64,000 nt of DNA from Boseongicola sp. H5 (GTDB lineage Bacteria; Pseudomonadota; Alphaproteobacteria; Rhodobacterales; Rhodobacteraceae). The translations under genes were made by a program, and so were the position numbers. The notes beneath the pieces were generated by a model that made no database searches, was not told the DNA's origin, and saw nothing but the letters and a program-made list of their open reading frames with translations. Numbering within the stretch: position 1 is the stretch's first letter; each line of letters begins with the position of its first letter. Positions 16,615 to 25,125 of the stretch are shown piece after piece. The DNA is taken from contig JACNMN010000011.1 in assembly GCA_020622165.1 (NCBI GenBank), forward strand, positions 98,443 to 162,442. Direction: 5' to 3'.

Positions 16615-17358
16615 ATGACCTATTGCGTGGGGCTTCGGCTCAACCGTGGGCTGGTTATGATGTCGGACACACGGACCAATGCCGGTGTCGATAATATCAG
16701 CATTTTCAAGAAGATGTTTACGTGGGAAACCGTGGGGGAACGCTCTGTCACCCTGATGACGGCGGGCAATCTGGCCACGACGCAGGCTTTGATCAGCCTG
16801 CTGAACGAACGGGCCAAGCCCGCCGACGAACGCGGCGCACCATCGATTCTCGAAGCGCCGTCGATGTTTCAGGTGGCGCGTCTGGTGGGCGCCACCCTGC
16901 GGGAGGTGATCGCCGATCAGGCCGGGGAAACCGGGCAGGAGGCGGACAGCCCGTTTTCCGCCACACTGATACTGGGCGGGCAGATCCGCGGCAGCGACCC
17001 CCGGCTTTTCATGATCTATCCGGAGGGCAATTTCGTCGAGGCCAGCGAGGACACGCCGTTTTTCCAGATCGGGGAGGCGAAGTACGGCAAGCCCATTCTG
17101 GTGCGCGCCTATGATCCGACGATGAGTTTCGAGGATGCGGTGAAACTGCTGATGGTCAGTTTCGACAGCACGATCAAGGCGAACCTGTCGGTCGGGCCGC
17201 CGCTGGATCTGCATCTTTACGAGGCCGACAGTTTCCGCAACGGGCGGGTGCAGCGGATCGAGAAGGATGACCCGTTTTTCGAGATGATCTCCTCAAGCTG
17301 GGGCGAGGCGCTGCGCGAGGCGTTTCAGCGTCTGCCCGCCTATTCACTGGACGACTGA
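16615..17358 (+). CDS. Anbu, proteasome-like peptidase (ancestral beta subunit)
   Basis: A 247-residue protein of COG3484, the Anbu branch of the proteasome/HslV family, which forms open ring or helical assemblies. The mature N-terminus after Met removal would be Thr (MTYCVG), giving an N-terminal nucleophile; SDTRTNAGVDN and the following FKKMF supply the conserved Asp and Lys region. It is the last gene of the four-gene cluster, 40 bp after the transglutaminase gene, and converges on the monooxygenase gene 26 bp away. Confidence 0.9.
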   Translation: MTYCVGLRLNRGLVMMSDTRTNAGVDNISIFKKMFTWETVGERSVTLMTAGNLATTQALISLLNERAKPADERGAPSILEAPSMFQVARLVGATLREVIADQAGETGQEADSPFSATLILGGQIRGSDPRLFMIYPEGNFVEASEDTPFFQIGEAKYGKPILVRAYDPTMSFEDAVKLLMVSFDSTIKANLSVGPPLDLHLYEADSFRNGRVQRIEKDDPFFEMISSSWGEALREAFQRLPAYSLDD

Positions 17359-17384
17359 GGCGGGACGGATCGGGCGGGCGGCGC

Positions 17385-18554
17385 TCAGCCGCGCGTGACG
17401 TCATGGCCGTAAAGCCATTCGAACTGATTGGCGGCGATCTGCGGCGCAAACCGGCTGGCCAGGCGCAGGGCGCTGTGCGCGGCAAACCGGTAGGGGCCGG
17501 GGCGAAGATGGTAGTTTTCCGCATTGCGCGAGGCGGCATCGACGATCCGGGCGCAGCGTGCGCGGCGGCGCGCGGTGTAACGGGCAAAGCCGGTGGCCTG
17601 ATCCTCCTCCGCCGCGAGGCTGTCGGCCAGAACCCAGGCATCCTCGAGCGCCATGTTGGCGCCCTGGGCCAGAAAGGGCAGCGTGGGATGGGCCGCATCA
17701 CCCAGAAGCACCGCGTGGTCATTGTGCCAGTGCTTGGCCAGCGGATGGCGGAACAGGCCCCACAGGAACACCTCCTCCGCCCCGTCCAGCATCTGCCGGA
17801 TGCCGGGGGCGAAATCGCGGAAGGCCCGGCGAAGATTTTGCGGATCGTCCCGGTGGTTCCAGCCTTCGGCGGCCCAGCCATCGCGTTCCTCGACCGCGAC
17901 CACATTCATCAGGGCCCCGTGGCGCAGCGGATAACGCACCAGATGCCGGCCCGGCCCCATGAAAACCTGCGCTTCCGCCGGGGCGGCGGCGTCTTCCAGC
18001 GGGATCGTGCAGCGCCAGGCGACCTGCCCGGTGAAGAACGGCCGGGTGCTGGGGTTGAGCGCGGCGCGCGTGGGCGAATGCAGGCCGTCGGCGGCGACCA
18101 GACAGGCGGCGGTTTCGGTCTCCCCGGTTGCGAAATGAAGCGCGATGCCCCCTGCCCCGTCGCGCAGCTCACGGACGGCACGGCCAAGCTCGACGGTCAC
18201 GCCCGCCTCCACCGCGCCGCGCCGCAATATCCCGATGAGATCGGCCCGGTGCATCAGGTGATAGGGCCGGTCGCTGCGGGTCAGCGGCAGCCGGAAAACC
18301 TCCGCGCCACGCCGGAAATCGCACAACCGCACCGCCCGCGCCAGAGGAGCCGCCTCGGCCAACGCTTCGCCCAGACCAAGGGCGCGCAGAACCACCGCGC
18401 CATTGGGGCTGATCTGCAGGCCGGCCCCCAGTTCGGCGATCCGATCGCTTTGCTCCAGCACGCGCACCCGCGCGCCCCGTTGTGCCAGGGCCGTGGCCGC
18501 AGCCAGCCCCGCGATGCCGCCACCCAGCACCGTAATCTCGCGTCCGATCAGCAT
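17385..18554 (-). CDS. FAD-dependent aromatic-ring monooxygenase (salicylate hydroxylase-like)
   Basis: A 389-residue group A flavoprotein hydroxylase using NAD(P)H and O2. The N-terminal Rossmann fold GGGIAGLAAA, the middle DG motif AADGLHSPTR and the C-terminal FAD motif GDAAHPTLPFLAQGAN are all present. The substrate is unknown; salicylate or 3-hydroxybenzoate hydroxylases are the nearest named relatives by motif. ATG 18554 lies 93 bp downstream of the dksA stop on the same strand, past a terminator, so it is likely transcribed separately. Confidence 0.88.
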   Translation of the reverse strand: MLIGREITVLGGGIAGLAAATALAQRGARVRVLEQSDRIAELGAGLQISPNGAVVLRALGLGEALAEAAPLARAVRLCDFRRGAEVFRLPLTRSDRPYHLMHRADLIGILRRGAVEAGVTVELGRAVRELRDGAGGIALHFATGETETAACLVAADGLHSPTRAALNPSTRPFFTGQVAWRCTIPLEDAAAPAEAQVFMGPGRHLVRYPLRHGALMNVVAVEERDGWAAEGWNHRDDPQNLRRAFRDFAPGIRQMLDGAEEVFLWGLFRHPLAKHWHNDHAVLLGDAAHPTLPFLAQGANMALEDAWVLADSLAAEEDQATGFARYTARRRARCARIVDAASRNAENYHLRPGPYRFAAHSALRLASRFAPQIAANQFEWLYGHDVTRG

Positions 18555-18584
18555 CTTGTCCCCTATTTGGTCGCACCGCCCAAT

Positions 18585-18613
18585 GAAGAAAGGGCACCCG
18601 TCATGGATGCCCC
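18585..18613 (-). terminator. intrinsic terminator of dksA
   Basis: On the minus strand GGGCATCC, loop ATGAC and GGGTGCCC form an eight-pair stem (one G-U pair) followed by TTTCTTC. It begins 35 bp after the dksA stop. Confidence 0.7.
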
Positions 18614-18647
18614 TTCCTAATCGGTTCCGTCGCCCCAGGGGCTTGGA

Positions 18648-19070
18648 TCAATCGTCGCGGTGGACCTTTTCGCGCCGCTCGTGACGTTCCTGCGCCTCAA
18701 GGCTCAGCGTTGCGATCGGCCGCGCGTCGAGACGTTTCAGCGAGATCGGCTCGCCGGTATCTTCGCAATATCCGTACTCACCCTCTTCGATCCGGCGAAG
18801 TGCGGCATCGATCTTGGCAATCAGCTTGCGCTGCCGGTCACGGGTCCGCAATTCCAGCGCGCGGTCGGTCTCTTCGGAGGCCCGATCCGCGACATCGGGA
18901 ATGTTCCGCGTTCCATCCTGCAGGCCGGCAACGGTGTCCCGGCTGCCAGCCAGAAGGTCTTCTTTCCAGGAAATCAGCTTGCGGCGGAAATACTCCACCT
19001 GACGTTCGTTCATAAACGGCTCGTCCTCCGCGGGACGATAGTCTTCAGGCAGAAAGACTTCGACTTTCAT
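18648..19070 (-). CDS. dksA: RNA polymerase-binding transcription factor DksA (single-cysteine type)
   Basis: A 140-residue factor that enters the RNA polymerase secondary channel and, with ppGpp, tunes rRNA and biosynthetic promoters. The coiled-coil tip motif DxxDxA is intact (Asp59, Asp62, Ala64). Of the four zinc-finger cysteines only one remains (Cys102 in YGYCEDTG); the distal pair reads TLSLEAQE, so no zinc site can form. Cysteine-poor DksA is known from Rhodobacter. The start ATG 19070 has GGGGAG upstream; longer in-frame ATGs at 19106 and 19124 are less likely. It is divergent from moxR. Confidence 0.92.
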   Translation of the reverse strand: MKVEVFLPEDYRPAEDEPFMNERQVEYFRRKLISWKEDLLAGSRDTVAGLQDGTRNIPDVADRASEETDRALELRTRDRQRKLIAKIDAALRRIEEGEYGYCEDTGEPISLKRLDARPIATLSLEAQERHERREKVHRDD

Positions 19071-19252
19071 GTCACTCCCCTTATCGGGGCCGGAACGGTT
19101 TTCCATGTCTGGTTTTGCGCCCATCCGGCCACTCCCGCGCTTCGATTATCTGAATGCCACTTGCTTGTCACGTCCCTAATGTGCCGCTATGGCCAAAGCA
19201 AGGCGGCAGCCGCTCAGATTGCCGTGAAGCGCCATTTTCCCAAGGGGGTAGC

Positions 19253-20092
19253 ATGAGATTCAGCGGTACGGACGATTATGTGGCAACCGAGGATCTGACG
19301 GTTGCCGTCAATGCCGCCGTGATGCTGGAACGGCCCCTTCTGGTCAAGGGCGAACCCGGCACGGGCAAGACCGAACTGGCCCGTCAGGTGGCCGGCGCGC
19401 TTGGCCTGCCGATCATCGAATGGCACATCAAATCGACCACCCGCGCGCAGCAGGGCCTCTATGAATACGATGCGGTCAGCCGCCTGCGCGACAGCCAGTT
19501 GGGCGACGAGCGCGTGAACGATGTGGCCAATTACATCAAACGCGGCAAGCTCTGGCAGGCCTTCGCGGCAGAGGAGCGGGTCGTTCTGCTGATCGACGAG
19601 ATCGACAAGGCCGATATCGAGTTTCCCAATGACCTGTTGCAGGAACTCGACCGGATGGAGTTCTTCGTCTACGAAACCGGCGAGACGATCAGGGCCCGCC
19701 ACCGGCCCATCGTGATCATCACATCGAACAACGAAAAAGAACTGCCGGATGCGTTTCTGCGCCGCTGTTTCTTCCACTACATCCGCTTTCCGGAGATGGA
19801 GGTGATGAAACGGATCGTCGAGGTGCATCACCCCGGCATCAAACAGGCGCTTCTGACCACCGCGCTGACCCAGTTCTACGAGATCCGCGATCAGCAGGGG
19901 CTGAAGAAGAAACCCTCCACCTCCGAGGTTCTGGATTGGCTGAAGCTGCTTCTGGCCGAAGACCTCGCGCCGGAGGATCTGCGCCGGGACGGGGCCAGCG
20001 CGCTGCCGAAACTTCACGGCGCGCTGTTGAAGAACGAACAGGATGTGGCCTTGTTCGAGCGGCTGGCCTTCATGGCGCGCGGACAGCGATAG
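19253..20092 (+). CDS. MoxR-family AAA+ ATPase
   Basis: A 279-residue AAA+ chaperone-like ATPase. Walker A GEPGTGKT (33-40), Walker B LLIDEIDKAD (Asp115, Glu116), sensor 1 IITSNNEKELPDAF with the following RRCFFHYI arginine finger region are intact. MoxR ATPases usually work with a VWA-domain protein to activate or insert metal cofactors; the matching CoxE-type VWA gene lies 3 kb downstream at 23116, with four genes in between. ATG 19253 has AAGGGGG upstream. The 182 bp between dksA and moxR hold the divergent promoters, with no motif I can name. Confidence 0.92.
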   Translation: MRFSGTDDYVATEDLTVAVNAAVMLERPLLVKGEPGTGKTELARQVAGALGLPIIEWHIKSTTRAQQGLYEYDAVSRLRDSQLGDERVNDVANYIKRGKLWQAFAAEERVVLLIDEIDKADIEFPNDLLQELDRMEFFVYETGETIRARHRPIVIITSNNEKELPDAFLRRCFFHYIRFPEMEVMKRIVEVHHPGIKQALLTTALTQFYEIRDQQGLKKKPSTSEVLDWLKLLLAEDLAPEDLRRDGASALPKLHGALLKNEQDVALFERLAFMARGQR

Positions 20093-21000
20093 TGCTGCAA
20101 ACCCTGGCCGACCCGATCCTGCCGGTCTTTCTGGCGCTGGTCACCGGGTATGCGTTGCGATTGGGCGGGGTGATGGATGACAGCCACGCGGCCGCGATCA
20201 ACAGATTCGCCTTCTATCTCGCGGTCCCCGCCCTCATCGTCTCGGTGGTGGGCAAGGCCCCGGTCAACGATGTCGAATGGCCCGCCGTCGGGGTCTATTT
20301 CACCGTGCAGATGATGCTTTATCTGGGCATGTTCGCGTTTCTCAGGACGGTGTTGCGCCTGCCCGTGGCGGAGGCGCTGCTCCTTGGGATGGCGACCAGC
20401 TTCGTCAACCACATCTTCTTTGTCCTGCCGATTGCCGAGCGCCTTGTCGGGCCGGATGCGGGCGTGCCGATGGCGGGTCTGGTGATGCTGGATGCGGGCG
20501 TGATCTTTCCCGCCACCGTTCTGGCGACGGCCATCCTGACGGCCGGCAGCGAGGCCACAAGCGGGGTGGTCGGGTTGGTTCTGAAAAATCCGTTTGTCTA
20601 TGCCTCCCCCATCGGCATTGCGGTGGGCCTGTCGGGCGATGCCGCACCATCCGGCATCATGACCTTCGCGGAATTTGCCGGGGCCGCCGCGGCGCCGGTG
20701 CTGCTCTTCACGCTCGGGCTGACGCTGGCGGGATCTTCCCTTGCCCGGATCGGGCCCGAGGTCTGGAGCGTCGTGGCGGTGAAGCTTCTGGTCCATCCCG
20801 CGCTGGTCGGCGGGCTGCTCGGCATCGTCGGGGTCAGCCGGTTCACATCCGACATCACGCTTCTGGTCGCCGCCGGGCCCTGCGGCGCCATGCCTTTCGT
20901 GATCGCCACCCAATACGGTGTCAGGACCGAAGCGATCGCAAAGGCGGTGCTGATCTCGACCCTTCTGTCGATCCTGTCGCTGGCGATATTGACGGCCTGA
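20092..21000 (+). CDS. AEC-family (auxin efflux carrier-like) transporter
   Basis: A 302-residue integral membrane permease with about ten transmembrane segments. The N-terminal DPILPVFLALVTGYALR, the mid-protein LGMATSFVNHIFFVLP and the late AAGPCGAMPFVIATQYG match the AEC family (malonate, malate and related efflux carriers). The start is GTG at 20092, sharing one base with the moxR stop, so it is coupled to moxR. The substrate is unknown. Confidence 0.85.
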   Translation: MLQTLADPILPVFLALVTGYALRLGGVMDDSHAAAINRFAFYLAVPALIVSVVGKAPVNDVEWPAVGVYFTVQMMLYLGMFAFLRTVLRLPVAEALLLGMATSFVNHIFFVLPIAERLVGPDAGVPMAGLVMLDAGVIFPATVLATAILTAGSEATSGVVGLVLKNPFVYASPIGIAVGLSGDAAPSGIMTFAEFAGAAAAPVLLFTLGLTLAGSSLARIGPEVWSVVAVKLLVHPALVGGLLGIVGVSRFTSDITLLVAAGPCGAMPFVIATQYGVRTEAIAKAVLISTLLSILSLAILTA

Positions 21001-21094
21001 AAACAAACTGGTTTTTGGCAAAGGATCAAATTTGTGCCACATTTTCTCCCTAGCGACCAATGCCAATACCGGACTGGACAAGGCAGCAGTTCCA

Positions 21095-21544
21095 GTGACA
21101 TCTGAGATTTCCATCCGCCCGCTCACGCCCGGCGACAGATCCGCCTGGCGACCGCTCTGGCGCGATTATCTTGCCTTCTATGACACCAACCTGCCCGACG
21201 AGATCTACGAGCTGACATTTGCGCGCTATACCGATCCGGCGCGGACCGATATGCTTGGCTGGATTGCATGGCAGGGCGGTAACGCCGTCGGCCTTGTCCA
21301 TGCGATCGTTCACGCCCATGGCTGGAAGGTGGCGCCGGTGACCTATCTGCAGGATCTTTTCACGACGCCCGCCGCCCGGGGCAAGGGCGTGGCGCGCGCG
21401 CTCATCGAAACGGTCTATGCCGACGCGGATGCCGCCGGGCGGGGCGCGGTCTACTGGCTGACCCAGACCGACAATACCGCGGCGCGCGCCCTTTATGACC
21501 GTGTCGCCGTCGCCACCGATTTCATGAAGTATAGCCGGAGTTGA
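21095..21544 (+). CDS. GNAT family N-acetyltransferase
   Basis: A roughly 149-residue acetyltransferase. The fold begins ISIRPLTPGDRSAW; the acetyl-CoA loop reads TTPAARGKGVARALIE, matching the R/Q-x-x-G-x-G/A motif, and the C-terminus has DNTAARALYDRV. The start is uncertain: GTG 21095 fits the domain edge, whereas TTG 21032 has a better ribosome site (AAGGA) and would add 21 residues. The stop overlaps the ATG of the DUF2927 gene. Confidence 0.85.
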   Translation: MTSEISIRPLTPGDRSAWRPLWRDYLAFYDTNLPDEIYELTFARYTDPARTDMLGWIAWQGGNAVGLVHAIVHAHGWKVAPVTYLQDLFTTPAARGKGVARALIETVYADADAAGRGAVYWLTQTDNTAARALYDRVAVATDFMKYSRS

Positions 21545-22914
21545 TGGTGCTGCGCCTTACGCTGTTTGCCGGCCTCATGGCCCTGTCCGCCTGCACCGCC
21601 GTGCCGCGGATGGATGTTCCCGAACGGCGCGATGCCGCGCTGCCCGCCACATTGCCGCCGATGGCGCAGTTTGCCCTGCGCAGCGCCCCCGCGCCCGAGC
21701 GGTCCAACGCCGCGATTGCGCGCGACATCCTCGATCTCAGCTTTCAGATGGAAAGCGGGCGCGAGATCACCCGGCTCAGCCGGTTCGAAGGACCGATCAC
21801 GGTTGCCGTGGTCCCGGGCGCGCCGGCCTCGCTCGGCGCGGATCTGGACCGGCTGCTGGCTCGGCTCCGCCGCGAGGCGCGGATCGACATTTCGCGGGTA
21901 TCGCGTGACAGCGGCCCGGCCTCGATCGTCATCGAAACCCTGCCCCGCAGCCGGATGCAGCGCGTGGTGCCACAAGCCGCCTGCTTCGTCGTGCCCCGCG
22001 TATCAAGCTGGAACGACTTCCGGCGCATGCGCAATGGCCGCGATCTGGACTGGACCACGCTGGAAACCCGACAGCAGATCGCGGTGTTCATCCCGTCCGA
22101 CGTACCGCCCCAGGAGATTCGCGACTGCCTGCACGAGGAGGTAAGTCAGGCCATCGGGCCGCTCAACGATCTCTATCGCCTGTCCGACAGCGTCTTCAAC
22201 GACGATAATTTCAACGCCGTGCTGACCGGGTTCGATATGCTTGTCCTGCGGGCCTATAACGACCCCGCCCTGAGATCGGGCATGACAAGGGCGGAGGCGG
22301 AGGCGGCCCTGCCCGGCATCCTTGCCCGGCTGAACCCGCGGGGCAATGGCGGCGGCCTCGGCCCGTCGGGGGCCAGCCCGCGGGCCTGGATCGACGCCAT
22401 CGAAACCGCGCTTGGGCGCGGCAGCACCAACGACCCGCGCCGCATCGCCGCCGCCCGGCAAGCGGTGGCCATCGCCCGGTCGCAGGGGTGGCAGGACAAC
22501 CGGCTTGCCTTCTCCTATTTCGCGCTTGGCCGGTTGAGCCTCACGCGGGATCCAGACCTGTCGCTTGCGTCCTTTCTGGCCGCCGGGCAGATCTACCGGC
22601 AGATCGCGCCGGGCGGCATTCACATGGCGCATGTGAACATGCAGCTCGCCGCCTTCGCGCTTTCCTCGGGGCAGGCCGAGCGGGCGCTTGAGCTGACCGG
22701 CGCGGCCCTGCCCGCCGCCACGCAGGCCGAAAACGCCAGCCTTCTGGCGACGCTTCTGATGATCCGGGCCGAGGCGCTGGATCTGACAGGTCGCCCGTCC
22801 GAGGCGCGCGCGGTCAGGCTCGACAGTCTGGGATGGGGCCGCTATGGCTTCGGCCGGACCGATGCCGTGGAGGCCCGGCTGAACGAGATCGCGGGGCTGG
22901 TGCCCCGAACCTGA
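21544..22914 (+). CDS. DUF2927 lipoprotein with C-terminal helical repeats
   Basis: A 456-residue predicted lipoprotein: signal MVLRLTLFAGLMALSAC with the lipidated Cys17. The DUF2927 domain (about 55-260) carries CLHEEVSQAIGPLND (Cys195, His197, Glu198, Glu199, Gln202) and SVFNDDNFNAVLT, as in the smaller paralogue at 7927. The C-terminal 180 residues are Ala/Leu-rich helical segments that look TPR-like (AFSYFALGRLSL, MAHVNMQLAAFAL, LLATLLMIRAEAL). The ATG at 21544 overlaps the GNAT stop. It sits between moxR and the VWA gene, so an envelope task linked to that pair is possible. Confidence 0.83.
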   Translation: MVLRLTLFAGLMALSACTAVPRMDVPERRDAALPATLPPMAQFALRSAPAPERSNAAIARDILDLSFQMESGREITRLSRFEGPITVAVVPGAPASLGADLDRLLARLRREARIDISRVSRDSGPASIVIETLPRSRMQRVVPQAACFVVPRVSSWNDFRRMRNGRDLDWTTLETRQQIAVFIPSDVPPQEIRDCLHEEVSQAIGPLNDLYRLSDSVFNDDNFNAVLTGFDMLVLRAYNDPALRSGMTRAEAEAALPGILARLNPRGNGGGLGPSGASPRAWIDAIETALGRGSTNDPRRIAAARQAVAIARSQGWQDNRLAFSYFALGRLSLTRDPDLSLASFLAAGQIYRQIAPGGIHMAHVNMQLAAFALSSGQAERALELTGAALPAATQAENASLLATLLMIRAEALDLTGRPSEARAVRLDSLGWGRYGFGRTDAVEARLNEIAGLVPRT

Positions 22915-22937
22915 ACGACATTGCGATAGGGGGCAAA

Positions 22938-23102
22938 ATGCTGAATCTGGTCGGGTTTGGTCTGGGCATTCTTCTGGGGCTCTGGACCGCCTATAAACGC
23001 GGCGGCAGCGCGCTCGATCTGTTGCACTACGCCACGATTTTCGGACTGATCGGCTTTGTCGTCGGGGCCTTCGCCATGCTTGTGATCCCCGCACCGGCGT
23101 GA
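22938..23102 (+). CDS. 54-residue membrane protein
   Basis: A small two-helix membrane protein (MLNLVGFGLGILLG at the start; a second helix IFGLIGFVVGAFAMLVI), with AGGGGGC seven bases before ATG 22938. It lies 23 bp after the DUF2927 gene and 13 bp before the VWA gene, clearly inside the same transcription unit. No family recognised. Confidence 0.75.
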   Translation: MLNLVGFGLGILLGLWTAYKRGGSALDLLHYATIFGLIGFVVGAFAMLVIPAPA

Positions 23103-23115
23103 GAGGCTGCGCCTC

Positions 23116-24300
23116 ATGTTCCTGCCGTTCTTCGAAACCCTGCGCATGGCCCGCATACCTGTGTCCTTGCGGGAATATCTCGGCTTTCTCGAAGGGGTTT
23201 CCGCCGGTCTGGTAACCTATGACGTGGATGGGTTCTACTACCTTGCCCGCACCGCAATGGTGAAGGACGAACGCCATCTGGACCGGTTCGACCGTGCCTT
23301 TGCCCATGCGTTCGGCGGGCTGGAACAGATCACCCCGGAGCAGGTACTGGAGGCCGCCGAGATCCCGCCCGAATGGCTTGAGAAGCTTGCCGAGAAGCAC
23401 CTGAGCGAGGAGGAGCGCGCCGAGATCGAGGCGCTTGGCGGGTTCGACAAGCTCATGGAAACGCTCCGCGAGCGGCTGAAGGAACAGAAGGACCGCCATC
23501 AGGGCGGCAGCAAATGGATCGGAACCGCGGGCACCTCCCCCTTCGGGGCCTATGGCTACAACCCCGAGGGGGTGCGGATCGGGCAGGACCGCTCCCGCCA
23601 CCGCCGCGCGGTCAAGGTCTGGGACAAGCGCGAGTTCAGAAACCTCGATGGCGATGTGGAACTGGGCACGCGCAACATCAAGGTTGCCCTCAAGCGGCTG
23701 CGCCAATGGGCCCGCACCGGCGCGGCGGAGGAGCTTGATCTCGACGGGACGATCCGCGCCACTGCCGAGCATGGCTATCTGGACGTCAAGACCCGCCCCG
23801 AACGCCGCAATGCGGTGAAGGTGCTGCTGTTTCTCGATATCGGCGGCTCCATGGATGACCATGTGCAGGTTGTCGAAGAGCTGTTTTCTGCCGCGAAATC
23901 GGAATTCAAGCACTTGGAACACTATTACTTTCACAATTGCCTGTACGAGGGCGTCTGGCGCGACAATCGCAGGCGGTGGACCGATCAGACGCCAACCTGG
24001 GACGTGCTCAACACCTACGGGTCCGATTACAAATGCATTTTCGTCGGCGATGCCGCGATGAGCCCCTATGAGATCGCCTTTGCCGGCGGCGCGAATGAGC
24101 ATTGGAACGCGGAGGCCGGCCAGGTCTGGCTGGAACGCGCCTGTGCCCAGTGGCCCGATTTCCTGTGGATCAATCCCACGCCGGAGCGGCACTGGCGCTA
24201 CACCCAGTCGACGCAGATGATCGCGGAGATCTTTCAGGGACGCATGGTGCCGATGACACTGGAAGGGCTGGACCGGGGCATGCGGGACCTCAGCCGCTAG
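23116..24300 (+). CDS. VWA-domain protein, CoxE/YehP-like
   Basis: A 394-residue cytoplasmic protein. The N-terminal half is helical and charged (FLPFFETLRMARIPVSLREYL start); the VWA domain begins about residue 230 with KVLLFLDIGGSM, a MIDAS site D-x-G-x-S at 241-245. Blocks HYYFHNCLYEGVW and ANEHWNAEAG are typical of the CoxE-like family paired with MoxR ATPases. It closes the moxR-to-VWA run. No cofactor-enzyme target is encoded nearby, so its client is unknown. Confidence 0.88.
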   Translation: MFLPFFETLRMARIPVSLREYLGFLEGVSAGLVTYDVDGFYYLARTAMVKDERHLDRFDRAFAHAFGGLEQITPEQVLEAAEIPPEWLEKLAEKHLSEEERAEIEALGGFDKLMETLRERLKEQKDRHQGGSKWIGTAGTSPFGAYGYNPEGVRIGQDRSRHRRAVKVWDKREFRNLDGDVELGTRNIKVALKRLRQWARTGAAEELDLDGTIRATAEHGYLDVKTRPERRNAVKVLLFLDIGGSMDDHVQVVEELFSAAKSEFKHLEHYYFHNCLYEGVWRDNRRRWTDQTPTWDVLNTYGSDYKCIFVGDAAMSPYEIAFAGGANEHWNAEAGQVWLERACAQWPDFLWINPTPERHWRYTQSTQMIAEIFQGRMVPMTLEGLDRGMRDLSR

Positions 24301-24407
24301 AACCGCGTGGCCCCCGGCCCGCCATCCGGCACATCCGGATGGGGCTGCTCCGCGTCCCGCGCCCGGGCTGCAGGCTTTGCAAGCCGCGCCCGGTAACCCC
24401 GAACTGC

Positions 24408-25073
24408 CTAGCGCGCGGAGTGCGGGTGCCAGACGGGCAGCGCCATCTCCTCCGCCGGGACCCGGCGCAGGCAGAAATCGCAGACGTCGCAGCCCTGGGC
24501 CAGGGTGCCCGAGCGGCTGACCGAGACCGGGCGGTCGGAGGCGTTCACGATCTCCATCCATTGCGCATCCCAGGCGCACAGGATCGGGGTCAGATCGCTG
24601 CGCCCGGCATCCCAGAAGTAATCCGCGAAGGCGCATTCCGTGACCTTGAGCGTGGCGTGATCAGGCCCGTTTTCCTGGTGAAACCGCATGCCTGCGCCCC
24701 AGATCAGCCTTGCGCGCGCGCTCAGCCTGTCACCGTCCTGCGCCTGCCCCACGGGGTCCGACGCGGTCCAGAGCCAGGCCCGTGTCAGCCAGTGCGCGAG
24801 CCCCTTCCCGCTTTGCAGAAAGGCGGCCCCGGCCCGGTCGCGGGCGGCCCGCCGGTCCAGCCCGGCCTCCTCCAGCAACTCCGCCGCGGCATGAAGCCCG
24901 GTGGCCAGCGCCTCGTTGAAGGCGGTCTGAGCGCCACCGCCGGGGAAACCGCGGCGCGCGCCAAGCTGCGCCGCGCGGATCCTGAGCGCCTGATCGTCGA
25001 TCTGCACGTCCCCGCCACGGTTCAGCGCCCGCAGGAACCCGCGCCGCCAAAGGGTGATGATCGCGTCGGTCAT
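24408..25073 (-). CDS. L-2-amino-thiazoline-4-carboxylic acid hydrolase-like protein
   Basis: A 221-residue protein that resembles the ATC hydrolase family, one of whose members opens a thiazoline ring in bacterial L-cysteine production. Visible are the helical N-terminus (ITLWRRGFLRAL), TECAFADYFWDAG, CAWDAQWMEIVN and the Cys-rich tail GCDVCDFCLRR. Many members of the family lack a proven reaction, so the name gives the family, not a tested activity. ATG 25073 (MTDAII) is preceded by GAGGAGACCGAG. It is separated from the TetR gene by 52 bp on the same strand. Confidence 0.6.
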   Translation of the reverse strand: MTDAIITLWRRGFLRALNRGGDVQIDDQALRIRAAQLGARRGFPGGGAQTAFNEALATGLHAAAELLEEAGLDRRAARDRAGAAFLQSGKGLAHWLTRAWLWTASDPVGQAQDGDRLSARARLIWGAGMRFHQENGPDHATLKVTECAFADYFWDAGRSDLTPILCAWDAQWMEIVNASDRPVSVSRSGTLAQGCDVCDFCLRRVPAEEMALPVWHPHSAR

Positions 25074-25125
25074 CTCGGTCTCCTCTTCGCATCTCAATCC
25101 ATTGCCGCCAGCACGCGAAAGATCT

